From Candidatus Poribacteria bacterium (lineage in GTDB: Bacteria; Poribacteria; WGA-4E; WGA-3G): a stretch of DNA of 64,000 nucleotides. Where the stretch lies: assembly GCA_028820845.1 (NCBI GenBank), contig JAPPII010000092.1, forward strand, positions 108,571-172,570. Direction: 5' to 3'. The position numbers and the translations under genes were made by a program. The notes under the pieces are model-generated. The model had not been told where the DNA came from. It ran no database searches and saw nothing but the letters and a program-made list of their open reading frames with translations. Positions 9,359 to 18,232 of this stretch are shown here, piece after piece (position 1 is the first letter of the stretch; every line of letters begins with the position of its first letter).

Positions 9359-10870
9359 ATGCAAGCCAAGCCACTTATGAGCGAGCACAGCAAACTGACC
9401 GACGCGCAGCTGCGGGAGTTTATCGTGAATGGACATCTCACCGTCCAAACCGATCTGCCGCGGAGTTTTCATGAAACCATCTATCGTAAAACGCAGGAAT
9501 ACACAGAAAAAGAAGGGAATTTAGGGAACAACATCTTGCCGCGCGTCCCAGAGTTGCAAGCTGTTTTTGAAGATCCAGCCGTCCGAGGTGCGTTCACAAG
9601 TATTCTCGGCGAGAATTACGCCATGCATTCCCATCGGCATCCGCATCGCAACAATCCACACAGCGATGGACAAGGATTCCACAAGGATAGTTATTGGGGT
9701 TATCAGAAAGTCCGCCATCATTGTCCGCGTTGGGCAATGGCGTTCTACTACCCCCAAGATTCGCCGGTCGAAATCGGACCCTCAGCCGTTTTACCCGGAA
9801 CGCAGTACTATAGCACTCGCATCACGAAAAATAATGATGGTGAGTTAGCACTCAGTGGCGCAGCGGGGACGATAACGATTATCCACTTTGACCTGTGGCA
9901 TCGCGCCATGGCGAATCTGACCGACAAAACGCGCTACATGATGAAGTTCCAGTTCGTTCGGATGGACGCACCGCGGGCACCCGAATGGAACGTAACCAAT
10001 CCGCACTGGAGACTGGAAAACGGCGATCCGGCAATCCCGCGGCATCAAGGCACATGGCGGCACGTCTGGAACTGGATGGCAGGAGAATCCAACGGGCATG
10101 CAGCGCAGCCGGTTTCCAATGGAAATCTGTCAAAACACATCACAGCATTGGGTAATGAGGATACCTCTCTCCGTTCCGACGCCGCTGACGAAATAGGGAT
10201 GTTAGGTGAATCCGCAGCAGAAGCAATTCCACACCTCATTCAGGCACTGTGTGATGTTTATGAACCTGTTCGGTTGAATGCCGCGTACGCTCTCGGAGCT
10301 ATCGGCGCACCTGCTGTTCCCCAACTGATTGAAGTGCTTGGTGTTGAAGACCAAATCATGCGACGGATGGCTGCTTATGCATTAGCAGCAGTCGGGACAC
10401 CTGCTGTCTCCGCCTTGAGTGAGGCATTACAACACGCCGAGGATGCCGTTCGTGTTGAAGCCACCTACGCCTTAGCACAAATAGGTGTAGATGCCGAACC
10501 TGCTATCCCCGCCTTGATGGAACGGACAAAGGACAATTCCGTTGAAGTCCGTCGCTATCTCGCCGAAGCCTTCGGTGGTATCGGTCCGGCTGCAAGCCCC
10601 GCGCTCCCTGTGCTCTGCGACATGCTAATCAGTGATGGGGACGGACAGGCACGGTTTGAAGCGGCATTGGCATTGGCACAGATTGGACCCGCCGCAAGCG
10701 ATGCAATCCCCGTGCTGACAAAGGCATTTGCCGACGAGAATCGCTACGTCCGAGATAATGCCGTCCTCGCACTCAAACGGATTGACACACCCGAAGCCGA
10801 GTCGGCACTTTTTGATTACCTACTTATGACACGCTGGTGTCCGATTACAAACCGTGAAAGCACGCACTAA
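9359..10870 (+). CDS. PhyH-family Fe(II)/2OG dioxygenase fused to HEAT repeats
   Basis: A 503-aa protein. Residues ~15-235 are a phytanoyl-CoA dioxygenase-like double-stranded beta helix. Likely iron ligands are H108 and D110 (in GFHKDS) and H181 (in DLWHRAM), with R192 as the 2-oxoglutarate-binding arginine. Residues ~265-495 are five or six HEAT/PBS-lyase-type repeats of about 30-37 residues (for example AAYALGAIGAPAVPQLIEVL). The family hydroxylates small molecules or lipids with 2-oxoglutarate; the substrate here is unknown. The HEAT part could recruit a protein partner. The start is set by GGAGG 8 bases upstream. PhyH proteins are usually ~250-300 aa, so the C-terminal repeat array is the unusual part. 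No operon partner is evident. Confidence 0.88.
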   Translation: MQAKPLMSEHSKLTDAQLREFIVNGHLTVQTDLPRSFHETIYRKTQEYTEKEGNLGNNILPRVPELQAVFEDPAVRGAFTSILGENYAMHSHRHPHRNNPHSDGQGFHKDSYWGYQKVRHHCPRWAMAFYYPQDSPVEIGPSAVLPGTQYYSTRITKNNDGELALSGAAGTITIIHFDLWHRAMANLTDKTRYMMKFQFVRMDAPRAPEWNVTNPHWRLENGDPAIPRHQGTWRHVWNWMAGESNGHAAQPVSNGNLSKHITALGNEDTSLRSDAADEIGMLGESAAEAIPHLIQALCDVYEPVRLNAAYALGAIGAPAVPQLIEVLGVEDQIMRRMAAYALAAVGTPAVSALSEALQHAEDAVRVEATYALAQIGVDAEPAIPALMERTKDNSVEVRRYLAEAFGGIGPAASPALPVLCDMLISDGDGQARFEAALALAQIGPAASDAIPVLTKAFADENRYVRDNAVLALKRIDTPEAESALFDYLLMTRWCPITNRESTH

Positions 10871-10910
10871 CAAACCTCTATATTCACTCACCATTTTCCC
10901 CATGAAGGTA

Positions 10911-10963
10911 GGTGCGGTTTTGCGGCGTACTCGACCAAATGCGATGTGCATTCTAACCGCACC
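10911..10963. repeat. intergenic GGTGCGGTT/AACCGCACC inverted repeat
   Basis: GGTGCGGTT at 10911-10919 and its inverse at 10955-10963, with 35 bp between them that include GCGGCGTACTCGACC, also seen at about 6424. Tight versions of the same palindrome occur at 12933-12953 and 52926-52946. Confidence 0.75.
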
Positions 10964-10974
10964 GAACATTTATT

Positions 10975-12126
10975 ATGAACTACGACCTAATCATTAAAAA
11001 CGGAACCGTCGTCGATCCTGCCCAAGGCATCCATGCCCGCAAAGATGTCGGATTCGCCAACGGACGCGTCTCAGCAATCAGCGATGCGATGCCAACATCC
11101 GAAGCGAGAGAGGTACTGGATGCAGAAGGGTGTTTCGTTACACCCGGCCTCATCGACTTACACGTTCATGTCTTTTACGGTGTAAGCCACTTTGGAATCG
11201 AACCCGACCCGACCTGTCTGGCGCGTGGGGCAACGACAGTCGTTGATGCTGGGTCCGCAGGCGCGGATACATTCCCCGGTTTCCGTAAATACGTCATTGA
11301 TGTCAGCGACACACGTATCTTGGCGCAATTGAATATCTCTTCGCAAGGCATGCTCACGCAAGAGATTGGAGAGTTGGAAAATCCTGACTATGCCGATGTC
11401 GGAAAGGCGTGCCGAATGATAGAGCAGCATCGCGACATCATCTTAGGGGTCAAAGTCCGCTTGACGCGGGAGAGTATCGTCGGTGCAAGGGCACAGATGT
11501 TGCCGTTGCACAGGGCACGTGAAGCCGCTGACGCTGCAGGACTCCCTATAATGGTCCATCCGCAAGACGCTTGGTGTGAATCTATTGATGATATATTAGC
11601 ACTGATGGGAGCGCGTGATATTCTAACCCACTGCTTCCACGGTATGGAATGTGGTATTTTGGATGAAAACGGCAGGATTCGGGATGCCGTCCATGCCGCC
11701 ATAGAACGCGGTGTTATCTTTGATGTCGGACACGGGGCGGGGTCTTTCAGTTGGGATGTTGTTCAGAAAGCGATGGCGCAAGGCGTTGAACCCACAACAC
11801 TCTCATCGGATTTGCATACCTACAACGTTGACGGTCCCGTTTACGATCTCGTGAATGTCGTAAATAAATTCCTACATCTCGGCATGTCGCTTGACGACGC
11901 ACTTGCGAAGGTCACAAGCATTCCCGCTGAAACTATATTGATGCCGGGACAAGTGGGGACATTAGCTGTTGATGCCTGGGGGGATGCCGTGATTTTTGAA
12001 CTGCGAGAGGGCGAATTCCAACTCACAGATGCACACGATCAGGTGCGGATTGGGAAAAAGAAGTTAGAACCAATTGTCGTGGTCAAAGGTGGGCAAGTGT
12101 ATCGACAGAAAGGAGTAGGGAGATAA
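10975..12126 (+). CDS. amidohydrolase/deacetylase-family metallohydrolase
   Basis: A 383-aa member of the amidohydrolase superfamily (dihydroorotase/imidazolonepropionase fold), in the amidohydrolase/deacetylase branch. Binuclear metal-site residues are visible: H63 and H65 (DLHVHV), a probable carboxylated lysine K160 (GVKVR), H195 (MVHP), H219/H222 (HCFHG) and catalytic D279 (SSDLH). The N-terminal beta segment (DLIIKNGTVVDP) and the C-terminal strands form the usual composite domain. It should hydrolyse a cyclic amide, imide or N-acyl substrate; the actual substrate cannot be read from sequence. There is no clear ribosome site before the ATG. It is separated from the dioxygenase by about 100 bp of repeat, so co-regulation is unproven. 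Confidence 0.88.
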   Translation: MNYDLIIKNGTVVDPAQGIHARKDVGFANGRVSAISDAMPTSEAREVLDAEGCFVTPGLIDLHVHVFYGVSHFGIEPDPTCLARGATTVVDAGSAGADTFPGFRKYVIDVSDTRILAQLNISSQGMLTQEIGELENPDYADVGKACRMIEQHRDIILGVKVRLTRESIVGARAQMLPLHRAREAADAAGLPIMVHPQDAWCESIDDILALMGARDILTHCFHGMECGILDENGRIRDAVHAAIERGVIFDVGHGAGSFSWDVVQKAMAQGVEPTTLSSDLHTYNVDGPVYDLVNVVNKFLHLGMSLDDALAKVTSIPAETILMPGQVGTLAVDAWGDAVIFELREGEFQLTDAHDQVRIGKKKLEPIVVVKGGQVYRQKGVGR

Positions 12127-12172
12127 AATAATCGGGCAGCTGCTGGCGTGAAAGTTAACTATCGGGTCATAC

Positions 12173-12595
12173 CTACTGCCCAATTCTTGTGAGAATAGAG
12201 AGGATTAACGAAACAACAGCAATACCACACGAGACGATAATACCCCCGATTTTCCAACGCTCGTTTGCGTCTACTCTCCGGTCGCGCGTGTTTTCTATAA
12301 GACCATCAAGTTTAGTATTCAACGTCTGGAATTTACCATCCATTTTTGCCTCTAAAGTATGTAGATCCCCGGCATGTTTCGCTTGATTGATTTTCATTTC
12401 CGAGGCATCATCTCGTATCTCCCTGATCTCAGCATCTACGTCCTGTAACTTGGTGTCCATCTTGTCCATCCTATCATTCATCTCAGAACGGACGTCCTTT
12501 ATTTCGGAACGGACGTCCCTTATTTCGGAACGGACGTTTTTTAGTTCTGTGTCCATAGACTCAAGTTTTTGAAGAATTAAGTCTTCTTTATTCAC
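12173..12595 (-). CDS. coiled-coil protein with C-terminal membrane anchor
   Basis: A 140-aa protein starting at a GTG (12595), placed by AAGGAGG 8 bases upstream and a good promoter. Residues ~1-115 are a long charged coiled coil. Near residues 22-42 a heptad unit (VRSEIRD, VRSEIKD, VRSEMND) is encoded by three 21-bp tandem repeats (about 12487-12545). One hydrophobic segment at ~118-138 (IIVSCGIAVVSLILSIL) anchors the C-terminus. It resembles the 76-aa protein at 6619-6849 in plan. Function unknown; it may be a membrane-tethered spacer or scaffold. The tandem 21-bp units make the coiled-coil length prone to change by slippage. Confidence 0.75.
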   Translation of the reverse strand: MNKEDLILQKLESMDTELKNVRSEIRDVRSEIKDVRSEMNDRMDKMDTKLQDVDAEIREIRDDASEMKINQAKHAGDLHTLEAKMDGKFQTLNTKLDGLIENTRDRRVDANERWKIGGIIVSCGIAVVSLILSILTRIGQ

Positions 12596-12647
12596 TGTTC
12601 GATACCTCCTTTTAGCGGTGATAGTACTTGCTGATAGATGTATGGAA

Positions 12648-12676
12648 ATTATAACACAAATCGGGACGCATGACAA
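12648..12676 (-). promoter_or_regulatory. sigma70-type promoter, leftward
   Basis: Read on the minus strand: TTGTCA (12676-12671), 17-bp spacer, TATAAT (12653-12648), about 50 bases upstream of the GTG of the coiled-coil gene. Confidence 0.7.
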
Positions 12677-12713
12677 TCTTATTTTTTTCAGCACGGACAC
12701 AGGCACCTCTGCT

Positions 12714-12734
12714 GGCGAGGTTTCTAACCTCGCC
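12714..12734. repeat. GGCGAGGTT palindrome
   Basis: GGCGAGGTT (12714-12722), a 3-bp loop, then AACCTCGCC (12726-12734). A related arm pair occurs between hsdR and the phosphofructokinase gene at 63269-63314. Confidence 0.8.
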
Positions 12735-12768
12735 AATTTCCCAGTTACCGATAACTAATACCAATTCT

Positions 12769-12877
12769 AATTGAAATTGTAGCATAAACTTTAGTTTGTG
12801 CAGGCTTGTAGCATTATGCTTTAACCTTTGCATTAAAGGGCAGTTAATGCGATATAAACTTTTAGAAGTGGTATAAT
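12769..12877. repeat. dispersed ~109-bp intergenic repeat, copy A
   Basis: This stretch begins with ATTGAAATTGTAGCATAAAC, contains complementary GCATAAACTTTAG-like and CTTTAACC...TGC segments, and ends near GCGATATAAACTTTTAGAAG and GTATAAT. The same element is at 29616-29723. It is flanked on both sides by ACCAATTCTAATTGA (from about 12760 and 12879), possibly a target-site duplication. Confidence 0.75.
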
Positions 12878-12932
12878 ACCAATTCTAATTGATAATTCCT
12901 CTTAAAAGGTTGACTATTTTTCAGCACTGCTC

Positions 12933-12953
12933 GGTGCGGTTAGAAACCGCACC
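12933..12953. repeat. GGTGCGGTT/AACCGCACC palindrome
   Basis: Perfect 9-bp arms (12933-12941 and 12945-12953) with a 3-bp loop. It is the same family as 52926-52946 and 10911-10963. Confidence 0.85.
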
Positions 12954-12978
12954 TACCGGGTGTGGTGTGAGTGGGTTC

Positions 12979-13013
12979 GGTTAATGCGAGATAAACTTTT
13001 AGAAATGGTATAA
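12979..13013. repeat. partial copy of the dispersed intergenic repeat
   Basis: Matches the right-hand end of the 12769-12877 element (GGTTAATGCGA, then ATAAACTTTTAGAAATGGTA). It lies directly downstream of the membrane-protein gene on the minus strand. Confidence 0.7.
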
Positions 13014-13020
13014 CAATTAT

Positions 13021-14625
13021 CTATGGATGCGGTGCTCCCACTTTCGGTTTTTCTTTCGGGGCATTGGAATCCGGTCCAAAACGGATATGAAGCGACGCAC
13101 CCGGCGCATGTGTTTGTCCATAGAGCGCGTGCTTGATAACCCAGAAAATAACCGTCGTTCCTATCAGTGCTACTATCCCCCAGAGAGATGTCCGCAGCGT
13201 CCAATCGGTGAACGAAAAGACACTTCCGGTCTGTTTCGGAACCAACTGTGGACCCAGTACCATCAGCACGGTACAAATAATCCCATTGAGAATAATCACA
13301 CCTTCTGTTACCAAGCGATGTGGACTGAAACCGACCAGTGCGCGTTCAAAATTGAAAATAACCATCCACCAGAGAAGTACAAGGTAGAGGAGCTGCCCTT
13401 TTCCCAGCCAACTCGTCGGGATAAAGGCAAGCGGTTCTCGGAAATGTACTGTCAAAAGCCAGACACAAGCAACCCCGACACCGATATAGAAAAGTTCAAA
13501 CCACCCGATCCATCGGCGTGAGTGTCGGAACCATCCCACAACGGGCAGCCCAAAGAGTCGTTCTGGTAAGCCCTCAACCTGCTCCACCCATGTCCCCGCT
13601 GCCTTCCGATAATTGACGTACGTCAAGGCAACAAGTACGCAGAATACAGTAAATATTTCCATCCACTGTGGGAAATTTGGATCAACCTCTAAGGTGGGTG
13701 CTCGGTTCAGCAGCAAGCCGAACGTCACAGCAATCCCGATGCCGAACAAGAACCCTTGTGTCTGCTCCATAACGCTGTGCCAGTTCGTTTGGAGTCCTGT
13801 TCGGATATAGATGAGTTTCAATAATTGCCCAAATGAGAAGGCAACGCCGCCTGCAAACCCTGTCATCAGCGTAGCGAAAGCCACGCCGCCGAGTTCATAA
13901 CGCGAACAGTATCCCAAGATTCCGATAACCATACCGACACAACCCGCCCAGTTGTCCCCACGCGGTGGTGTCATACGGAGGCGACAAATGTTTACCAGCA
14001 GCAAAAACCCACCGAACCAACTGATGCCCAGATACAAGACGAGGTTCGTGCCCATGTCCAAACCACCACGGAAAAGCGCGACGATAATCGCAGCGACTAT
14101 GGCCACCAGTGCCGACACCCAATCCGTGTCATACCAGTAGAGCGGACTTTCGTGTCGCTGCATGCGTCTTGGTGTGAGAACCCAATCAATAATCACCGCT
14201 TGGAGCGACCAACCGATAAACACAGCAGCGATCGGCACAAAAAACAAGGATAACTGCGTGTGCGTCAAAAACGCTGGCAGCGCAGTGCCTGCGCCCCCCA
14301 GAGCCGCCCACAAAAAACCGATGGCGAATAGATTCGCAAATCCGTAAAGGACAGTCGGTGAGTGTGAAGAGTGACTGTACCCGACGACCATCATATAGGA
14401 CATACTGCCGCCGAAAGACCAGCCTATCGCACCAAACAACGCGAAGTAATGGACATGCCGCCACCAATCCTCCCGCCCAGAGAGCAAGACGATTGCCATT
14501 GCAGCGAGCGCGCCGGGAAGTGCCGCACCGTATTCATGTCCAAAGTTGCCACGTATTCCCCATCCAACGCACAGAGACAAACCACACAAGAGCACCATTT
14601 CCCACGGGATCATTGCCATGTCCAT
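13021..14625 (-). CDS. polytopic inner-membrane protein, unknown function
   Basis: A 534-aa, very hydrophobic protein with about 13-14 predicted membrane segments and tryptophan-rich loops (WFGGFLLL, WWMVIFNFERAL). Conserved-looking features are a glycine-rich N-terminal part (CVGWGIRGNFGHEYGAALPG) and a helix with charged residues (GCVGMVIGILGYCSRYELGG). The C-terminal ~30 residues are a hydrophilic tail. I do not recognise a transporter family. The start at 14625 has an AAGGTGG-like ribosome site upstream; two more in-frame ATGs follow within five codons. It is a single gene with repeat DNA on both sides, transcribed divergently from the next oxidoreductase. Confidence 0.75.
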   Translation of the reverse strand: MDMAMIPWEMVLLCGLSLCVGWGIRGNFGHEYGAALPGALAAMAIVLLSGREDWWRHVHYFALFGAIGWSFGGSMSYMMVVGYSHSSHSPTVLYGFANLFAIGFLWAALGGAGTALPAFLTHTQLSLFFVPIAAVFIGWSLQAVIIDWVLTPRRMQRHESPLYWYDTDWVSALVAIVAAIIVALFRGGLDMGTNLVLYLGISWFGGFLLLVNICRLRMTPPRGDNWAGCVGMVIGILGYCSRYELGGVAFATLMTGFAGGVAFSFGQLLKLIYIRTGLQTNWHSVMEQTQGFLFGIGIAVTFGLLLNRAPTLEVDPNFPQWMEIFTVFCVLVALTYVNYRKAAGTWVEQVEGLPERLFGLPVVGWFRHSRRWIGWFELFYIGVGVACVWLLTVHFREPLAFIPTSWLGKGQLLYLVLLWWMVIFNFERALVGFSPHRLVTEGVIILNGIICTVLMVLGPQLVPKQTGSVFSFTDWTLRTSLWGIVALIGTTVIFWVIKHALYGQTHAPGASLHIRFGPDSNAPKEKPKVGAPHP

Positions 14626-14854
14626 ATCTATAGTTCCACCTTATTGCTGGTTTTACTGCTCTATTATGTAGGTTTTCGCATTTATTGTCAACTTCTCTGC
14701 AACACAAACTTAACTCCTACCTTCCGCCCTTCCTATAGGCGCAACCGTTACTGACCACCCACAACCCATAACCCAAAACTATAATTTGCCTCTATTTCCT
14801 GTCCGTGATACGATAAACGCAATAGAACGCGTTATTAACTGGAGGCTATAAACT

Positions 14855-15982
14855 ATGAGTCGTATACGGATAGGTGTTATCGGGTGTGGCGCGATTGCAC
14901 AGGTACATCACCTTCCCAACCTCACCGCACTTCATCGGGAATTCGAGGTGCCAATCGTTTGTGATCTCTCTCGCGGTGCGGCGCGCGCCGTCGCAAAACG
15001 GTTCCACGTTCCACAATATGTTACAGACTATAACGAGTTACTCGCTACAGATGTGGATGCCGTGCTGCTTTGCCACGGCGATCCGAAGACGGAAGTCGCA
15101 CTCGCTGCATTTGAAGCAGGAAAGCATGTATTTATCGAAAAACCTGTCTGTTTTTCGCTTCAAGAAATCGACGGGATGCTCACCGCACAACGTAAAGCCG
15201 GTACCGTGGCACAAGCCGGTTATATGAAGGTGCATGACCCCGCTTTTCAACTCGCCAAGCGCGAAGTCGATACAATGGAGAGTTATCGCTTCGTTCAGAT
15301 TAATCACCTCCATCCAAATAACAACTTACATCTGAGTCAGTTTGATGTGGAACGGTTTAACGACTTACCACCCGACGCGTTTAAACCGGCAGGTGCGGCG
15401 CGTGAAAAAGCACAGGCAGAAGCCATCGGAGACGTGTTATCACAAGCCGGGCTTGAGAGCCATGTCCACAGCAAAGCACAGCGGGTGTTCTACCTGCTTG
15501 CAGGCAGCATGATCCACGACATCTATAGTTTACGGGTGATGCTCGGTTCACCGAGTAAAGTTATTAGCGCGGAGGTCTGGGCTGATGGACGTGGGGTGAC
15601 AATCGTTTTTGCCTATCCGAACGGCGCACGCTGCGTCGCAACGTGGGTAGACCTTCCAGATCTGTGGGACTTTAGAGAGACATTGGAAATCTACGGGGAT
15701 AACAAGCGCGTGATTGTATCCTATCCGACGGGTTTTTCACGAGGCATCCTATCAGAGGTAACAATACACGGCATAGATGCAGATGGCACGACCTATAGCA
15801 AGACACCTGCAGTTGAATGGGAGGGCGCGTTCGTGCGGGAGTTGCGGCACTTCCACGCCTGTATTACAGAAGGTGAGACGTGCTATACCTCACTGGAATC
15901 CGCGCGGCACGATATTTCGCTTATTATTGATATTGTGCGGTGTTATGTGCAACGAAAACCCGTTGCCTGTACACCAGCATAA
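14855..15982 (+). CDS. Gfo/Idh/MocA-family NAD(P)-dependent oxidoreductase
   Basis: A 375-aa protein with the N-terminal Rossmann fold (GVIGCGAIA at 7-15), the family hallmark EKP at 95-97, and a C-terminal alpha/beta domain at ~125-370. Such enzymes oxidise or reduce a hydroxyl/keto group on sugars, inositols or related compounds, with NAD(P). The specific substrate cannot be inferred. The ribosome site GGAGG lies 10 bases before the ATG. It is cytosolic with no signal peptide. It converges on the S55-like gene, with a shared hairpin terminator between them. Confidence 0.9.
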   Translation: MSRIRIGVIGCGAIAQVHHLPNLTALHREFEVPIVCDLSRGAARAVAKRFHVPQYVTDYNELLATDVDAVLLCHGDPKTEVALAAFEAGKHVFIEKPVCFSLQEIDGMLTAQRKAGTVAQAGYMKVHDPAFQLAKREVDTMESYRFVQINHLHPNNNLHLSQFDVERFNDLPPDAFKPAGAAREKAQAEAIGDVLSQAGLESHVHSKAQRVFYLLAGSMIHDIYSLRVMLGSPSKVISAEVWADGRGVTIVFAYPNGARCVATWVDLPDLWDFRETLEIYGDNKRVIVSYPTGFSRGILSEVTIHGIDADGTTYSKTPAVEWEGAFVRELRHFHACITEGETCYTSLESARHDISLIIDIVRCYVQRKPVACTPA

Positions 15983-16005
15983 TGAGCTGCCTATACAAAT
16001 TGAAA

Positions 16006-16031
16006 AAGGGCAGGTTCGATGACCTGCCCTT
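16006..16031. terminator. bidirectional hairpin terminator
   Basis: A perfect 10-bp stem (16006-16015 with 16022-16031), a 6-nt loop, and a run of T on the minus-strand side, between two convergent genes. It most clearly terminates the leftward S55-like transcript. Confidence 0.8.
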
Positions 16032-16047
16032 GTAATTGGCTTCGGAA

Positions 16048-18180
16048 TTATTCCTCTTCCACAGGTTCAGCGGGCTCCATAGGTGCTTCACCTTCCATCG
16101 GCGGAAGCATACCCGCATCCATCTCTTCACCTTTTATCATAACAGTCGTATCTCTCGAACCCGTTACAACAAACCCGTCGATAGTGAGCTCCGCTTCAAT
16201 AGGTTCCGGTGGTTCAACGTCTTCTGGAATCCCTAATGCATCTAACCCCGGAAAACCTTCAGGGAATGGAAAATCTCCGGGCATCTCATTACCATCACCG
16301 TCTTCTTCACCATCGTCTGGCATTTCGCCATCATCCCCGTCTTCCTCACCATCGTCTGGCATATCACCGTCATCCGGTGGTAGCAAACCGTCTAATGGTG
16401 GAAAGCCATCTGGTGGCAGCAAGTCTGGCGGTAATCCCGGGAAACCAGAACCCGGTGGCGTTAGCGTTACTGTGATTAAACCGGGATCTATCTGATCTTC
16501 CTCCATCTGTTTGATGAGTTCGTCGAGCGTTTGGGGGACAGGTCTTTCCTCTTCATCCCCGAAACCGCCAAACCCGAAATCAACAATAGCACCCGGCGGG
16601 GGTCCAATAGGTCCAAGGTCTCCGAAGAAGTCGAAAGAACTGGCAGAAACATTGATATTCGCCTCGCCAGCGGGGAAATCTTCAGGAATCTCAAGAACGA
16701 CCTCTCTCTGAATCGTCCGCGCTGCCCCAGCAGTGCTCCAGTGCGGGACTAAGGTGATGCCAACCGTGATACTCTCACCCGGCATTATCTCCTCAGGCGC
16801 GATAACCTCTGCAATCTCTGCCTTCGCGATTTGCGGTTTGTCCGTGAGGGATATCGACACCGCTTTTAACGTCGCTTTGCCTGCACTGTTTGAGAGTGTA
16901 TCGGCGAAGGACCTGACAATCTGGTCTACGTTTAGCAACACATCTAAGAACGCAACTGGAGAAGTTCGCCGGAACGGCTCTGTATAGACCGCGTTGGTCT
17001 CTTCAAACTGCAGCGTGACAGTCCCTTCTATCGTGCTGTTGCTCAACTCCATCCGAAGGGAGTCGAGTGTAATCGCAGCGACCAGCGAGATAAACGATTC
17101 TTGACCATAAGCCACCTGATGATGTTTTTCTATCGCTGTTTCACTGTTGGCAGGATGGTAAGAAACCTTGACAGGAATCATTGAAGGCGGTGCCCCAAGT
17201 TCACCAACGATTGCTGGTGTCAAATCTTTTGTTATCGTCCCAATGGGGTTACCATAAGCTGAGACGGATTTATAGGAGATTTGATAGTTCGGAACGATGC
17301 CGTTGACAACGGCTCTGTATACCGGCAGTGCGGATTGACCATCATAAAAAAATGGATGTCCGAACGCTACAAATTTGTCGTCATAAACTTGCGTCACGGT
17401 TCCAAAGCCTATTGAGTTGACAATATCCCCTGTTGCTATGGCTGCCCCTATCATATCCCCGGGAGCAAGTCCCCGTGAAGACCCTGCCGGCGGTGCCGCA
17501 GGCGCGTTACCGATATCGGCAAACAATTCAATGAAATTGTAGCGTGAATCAGAGAGATGTGAGGAGAGTTCTTGAATCCTATGGGACTGTATGCCTGTAA
17601 CCATTACAGGTGTTTTAACCGGGACGTAGGTCGCATTAATGCCCACACCAGGGGCAGCAGGCGCAGGTTCTGCATCAAGGAGTCCACCTAATGTTTGATG
17701 ATCTATTGTCGCTTCCATCGCGTCAATAGATGTTACCCAGAACCGAGTTGGTGTCTTTGGGAACGCATTACCATAAGCGAGCGCGCCCATGATACGTCCA
17801 GGCGGACCGACAGGACTGCCAGACATGCCTTGCGCAATGCCCCCCATAGCCTCAGCCGATGCGTCCATCAGTTCGCATTCGTAGAGCGGAAATCCGAAAC
17901 CGAAATCTCGAACGCCACGGAACCGCGCCTCAAGCACGACTCTGCTTGTACCTTCAAGGACTGTAACGATTTGAACGGGAGTTTTATCTGTGAGTTTTCG
18001 GGCTTCATCTTCATACATATTTTCTAAGACGACATCGCCCAAGAGTGGTGCTGCGTTTAATCCTGTGATGAGTTCACTCGTAACAGGGTTTTCAATTTCT
18101 GTCTGTTCTTCGTCAGGAGAGCAACTCAATTGGCAGAGAATCAAAAGAGCGATACCTGTCATCAGAAAAAAACTTCTCAT
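16048..18180 (-). CDS. exported SpoIVB/S55-like serine peptidase
   Basis: A 710-aa protein. The start at 18180 is set by GGAGG 8 bases upstream. The N-terminus MRSFFLMTGIALLILCQLSC looks like an export signal, with C20 as possible lipidation site although the -3 residue (Q) is atypical. Residues ~50-300 match the S55 (SpoIVB) peptidase signature: GMSGSPV at 118-124 holds the likely nucleophile, and AFGHPF (H275) the likely histidine. The order is serine motif first. In Bacillus SpoIVB the histidine comes first, so this looks like the permuted form found outside Firmicutes, from family recall. Residues ~480-560 resemble an Ig-like domain. The C-terminal part (~565-680) is rich in Pro, Asp and Glu, with a repeated DDGEEDGD-type unit. 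Role unknown. Confidence 0.75.
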   Translation of the reverse strand: MRSFFLMTGIALLILCQLSCSPDEEQTEIENPVTSELITGLNAAPLLGDVVLENMYEDEARKLTDKTPVQIVTVLEGTSRVVLEARFRGVRDFGFGFPLYECELMDASAEAMGGIAQGMSGSPVGPPGRIMGALAYGNAFPKTPTRFWVTSIDAMEATIDHQTLGGLLDAEPAPAAPGVGINATYVPVKTPVMVTGIQSHRIQELSSHLSDSRYNFIELFADIGNAPAAPPAGSSRGLAPGDMIGAAIATGDIVNSIGFGTVTQVYDDKFVAFGHPFFYDGQSALPVYRAVVNGIVPNYQISYKSVSAYGNPIGTITKDLTPAIVGELGAPPSMIPVKVSYHPANSETAIEKHHQVAYGQESFISLVAAITLDSLRMELSNSTIEGTVTLQFEETNAVYTEPFRRTSPVAFLDVLLNVDQIVRSFADTLSNSAGKATLKAVSISLTDKPQIAKAEIAEVIAPEEIMPGESITVGITLVPHWSTAGAARTIQREVVLEIPEDFPAGEANINVSASSFDFFGDLGPIGPPPGAIVDFGFGGFGDEEERPVPQTLDELIKQMEEDQIDPGLITVTLTPPGSGFPGLPPDLLPPDGFPPLDGLLPPDDGDMPDDGEEDGDDGEMPDDGEEDGDGNEMPGDFPFPEGFPGLDALGIPEDVEPPEPIEAELTIDGFVVTGSRDTTVMIKGEEMDAGMLPPMEGEAPMEPAEPVEEE

Positions 18181-18232
18181 TAACGTTCCTCCATGATAGA
18201 TGTTCTTCCATCGGTTTTGATATTTGTCAGAA

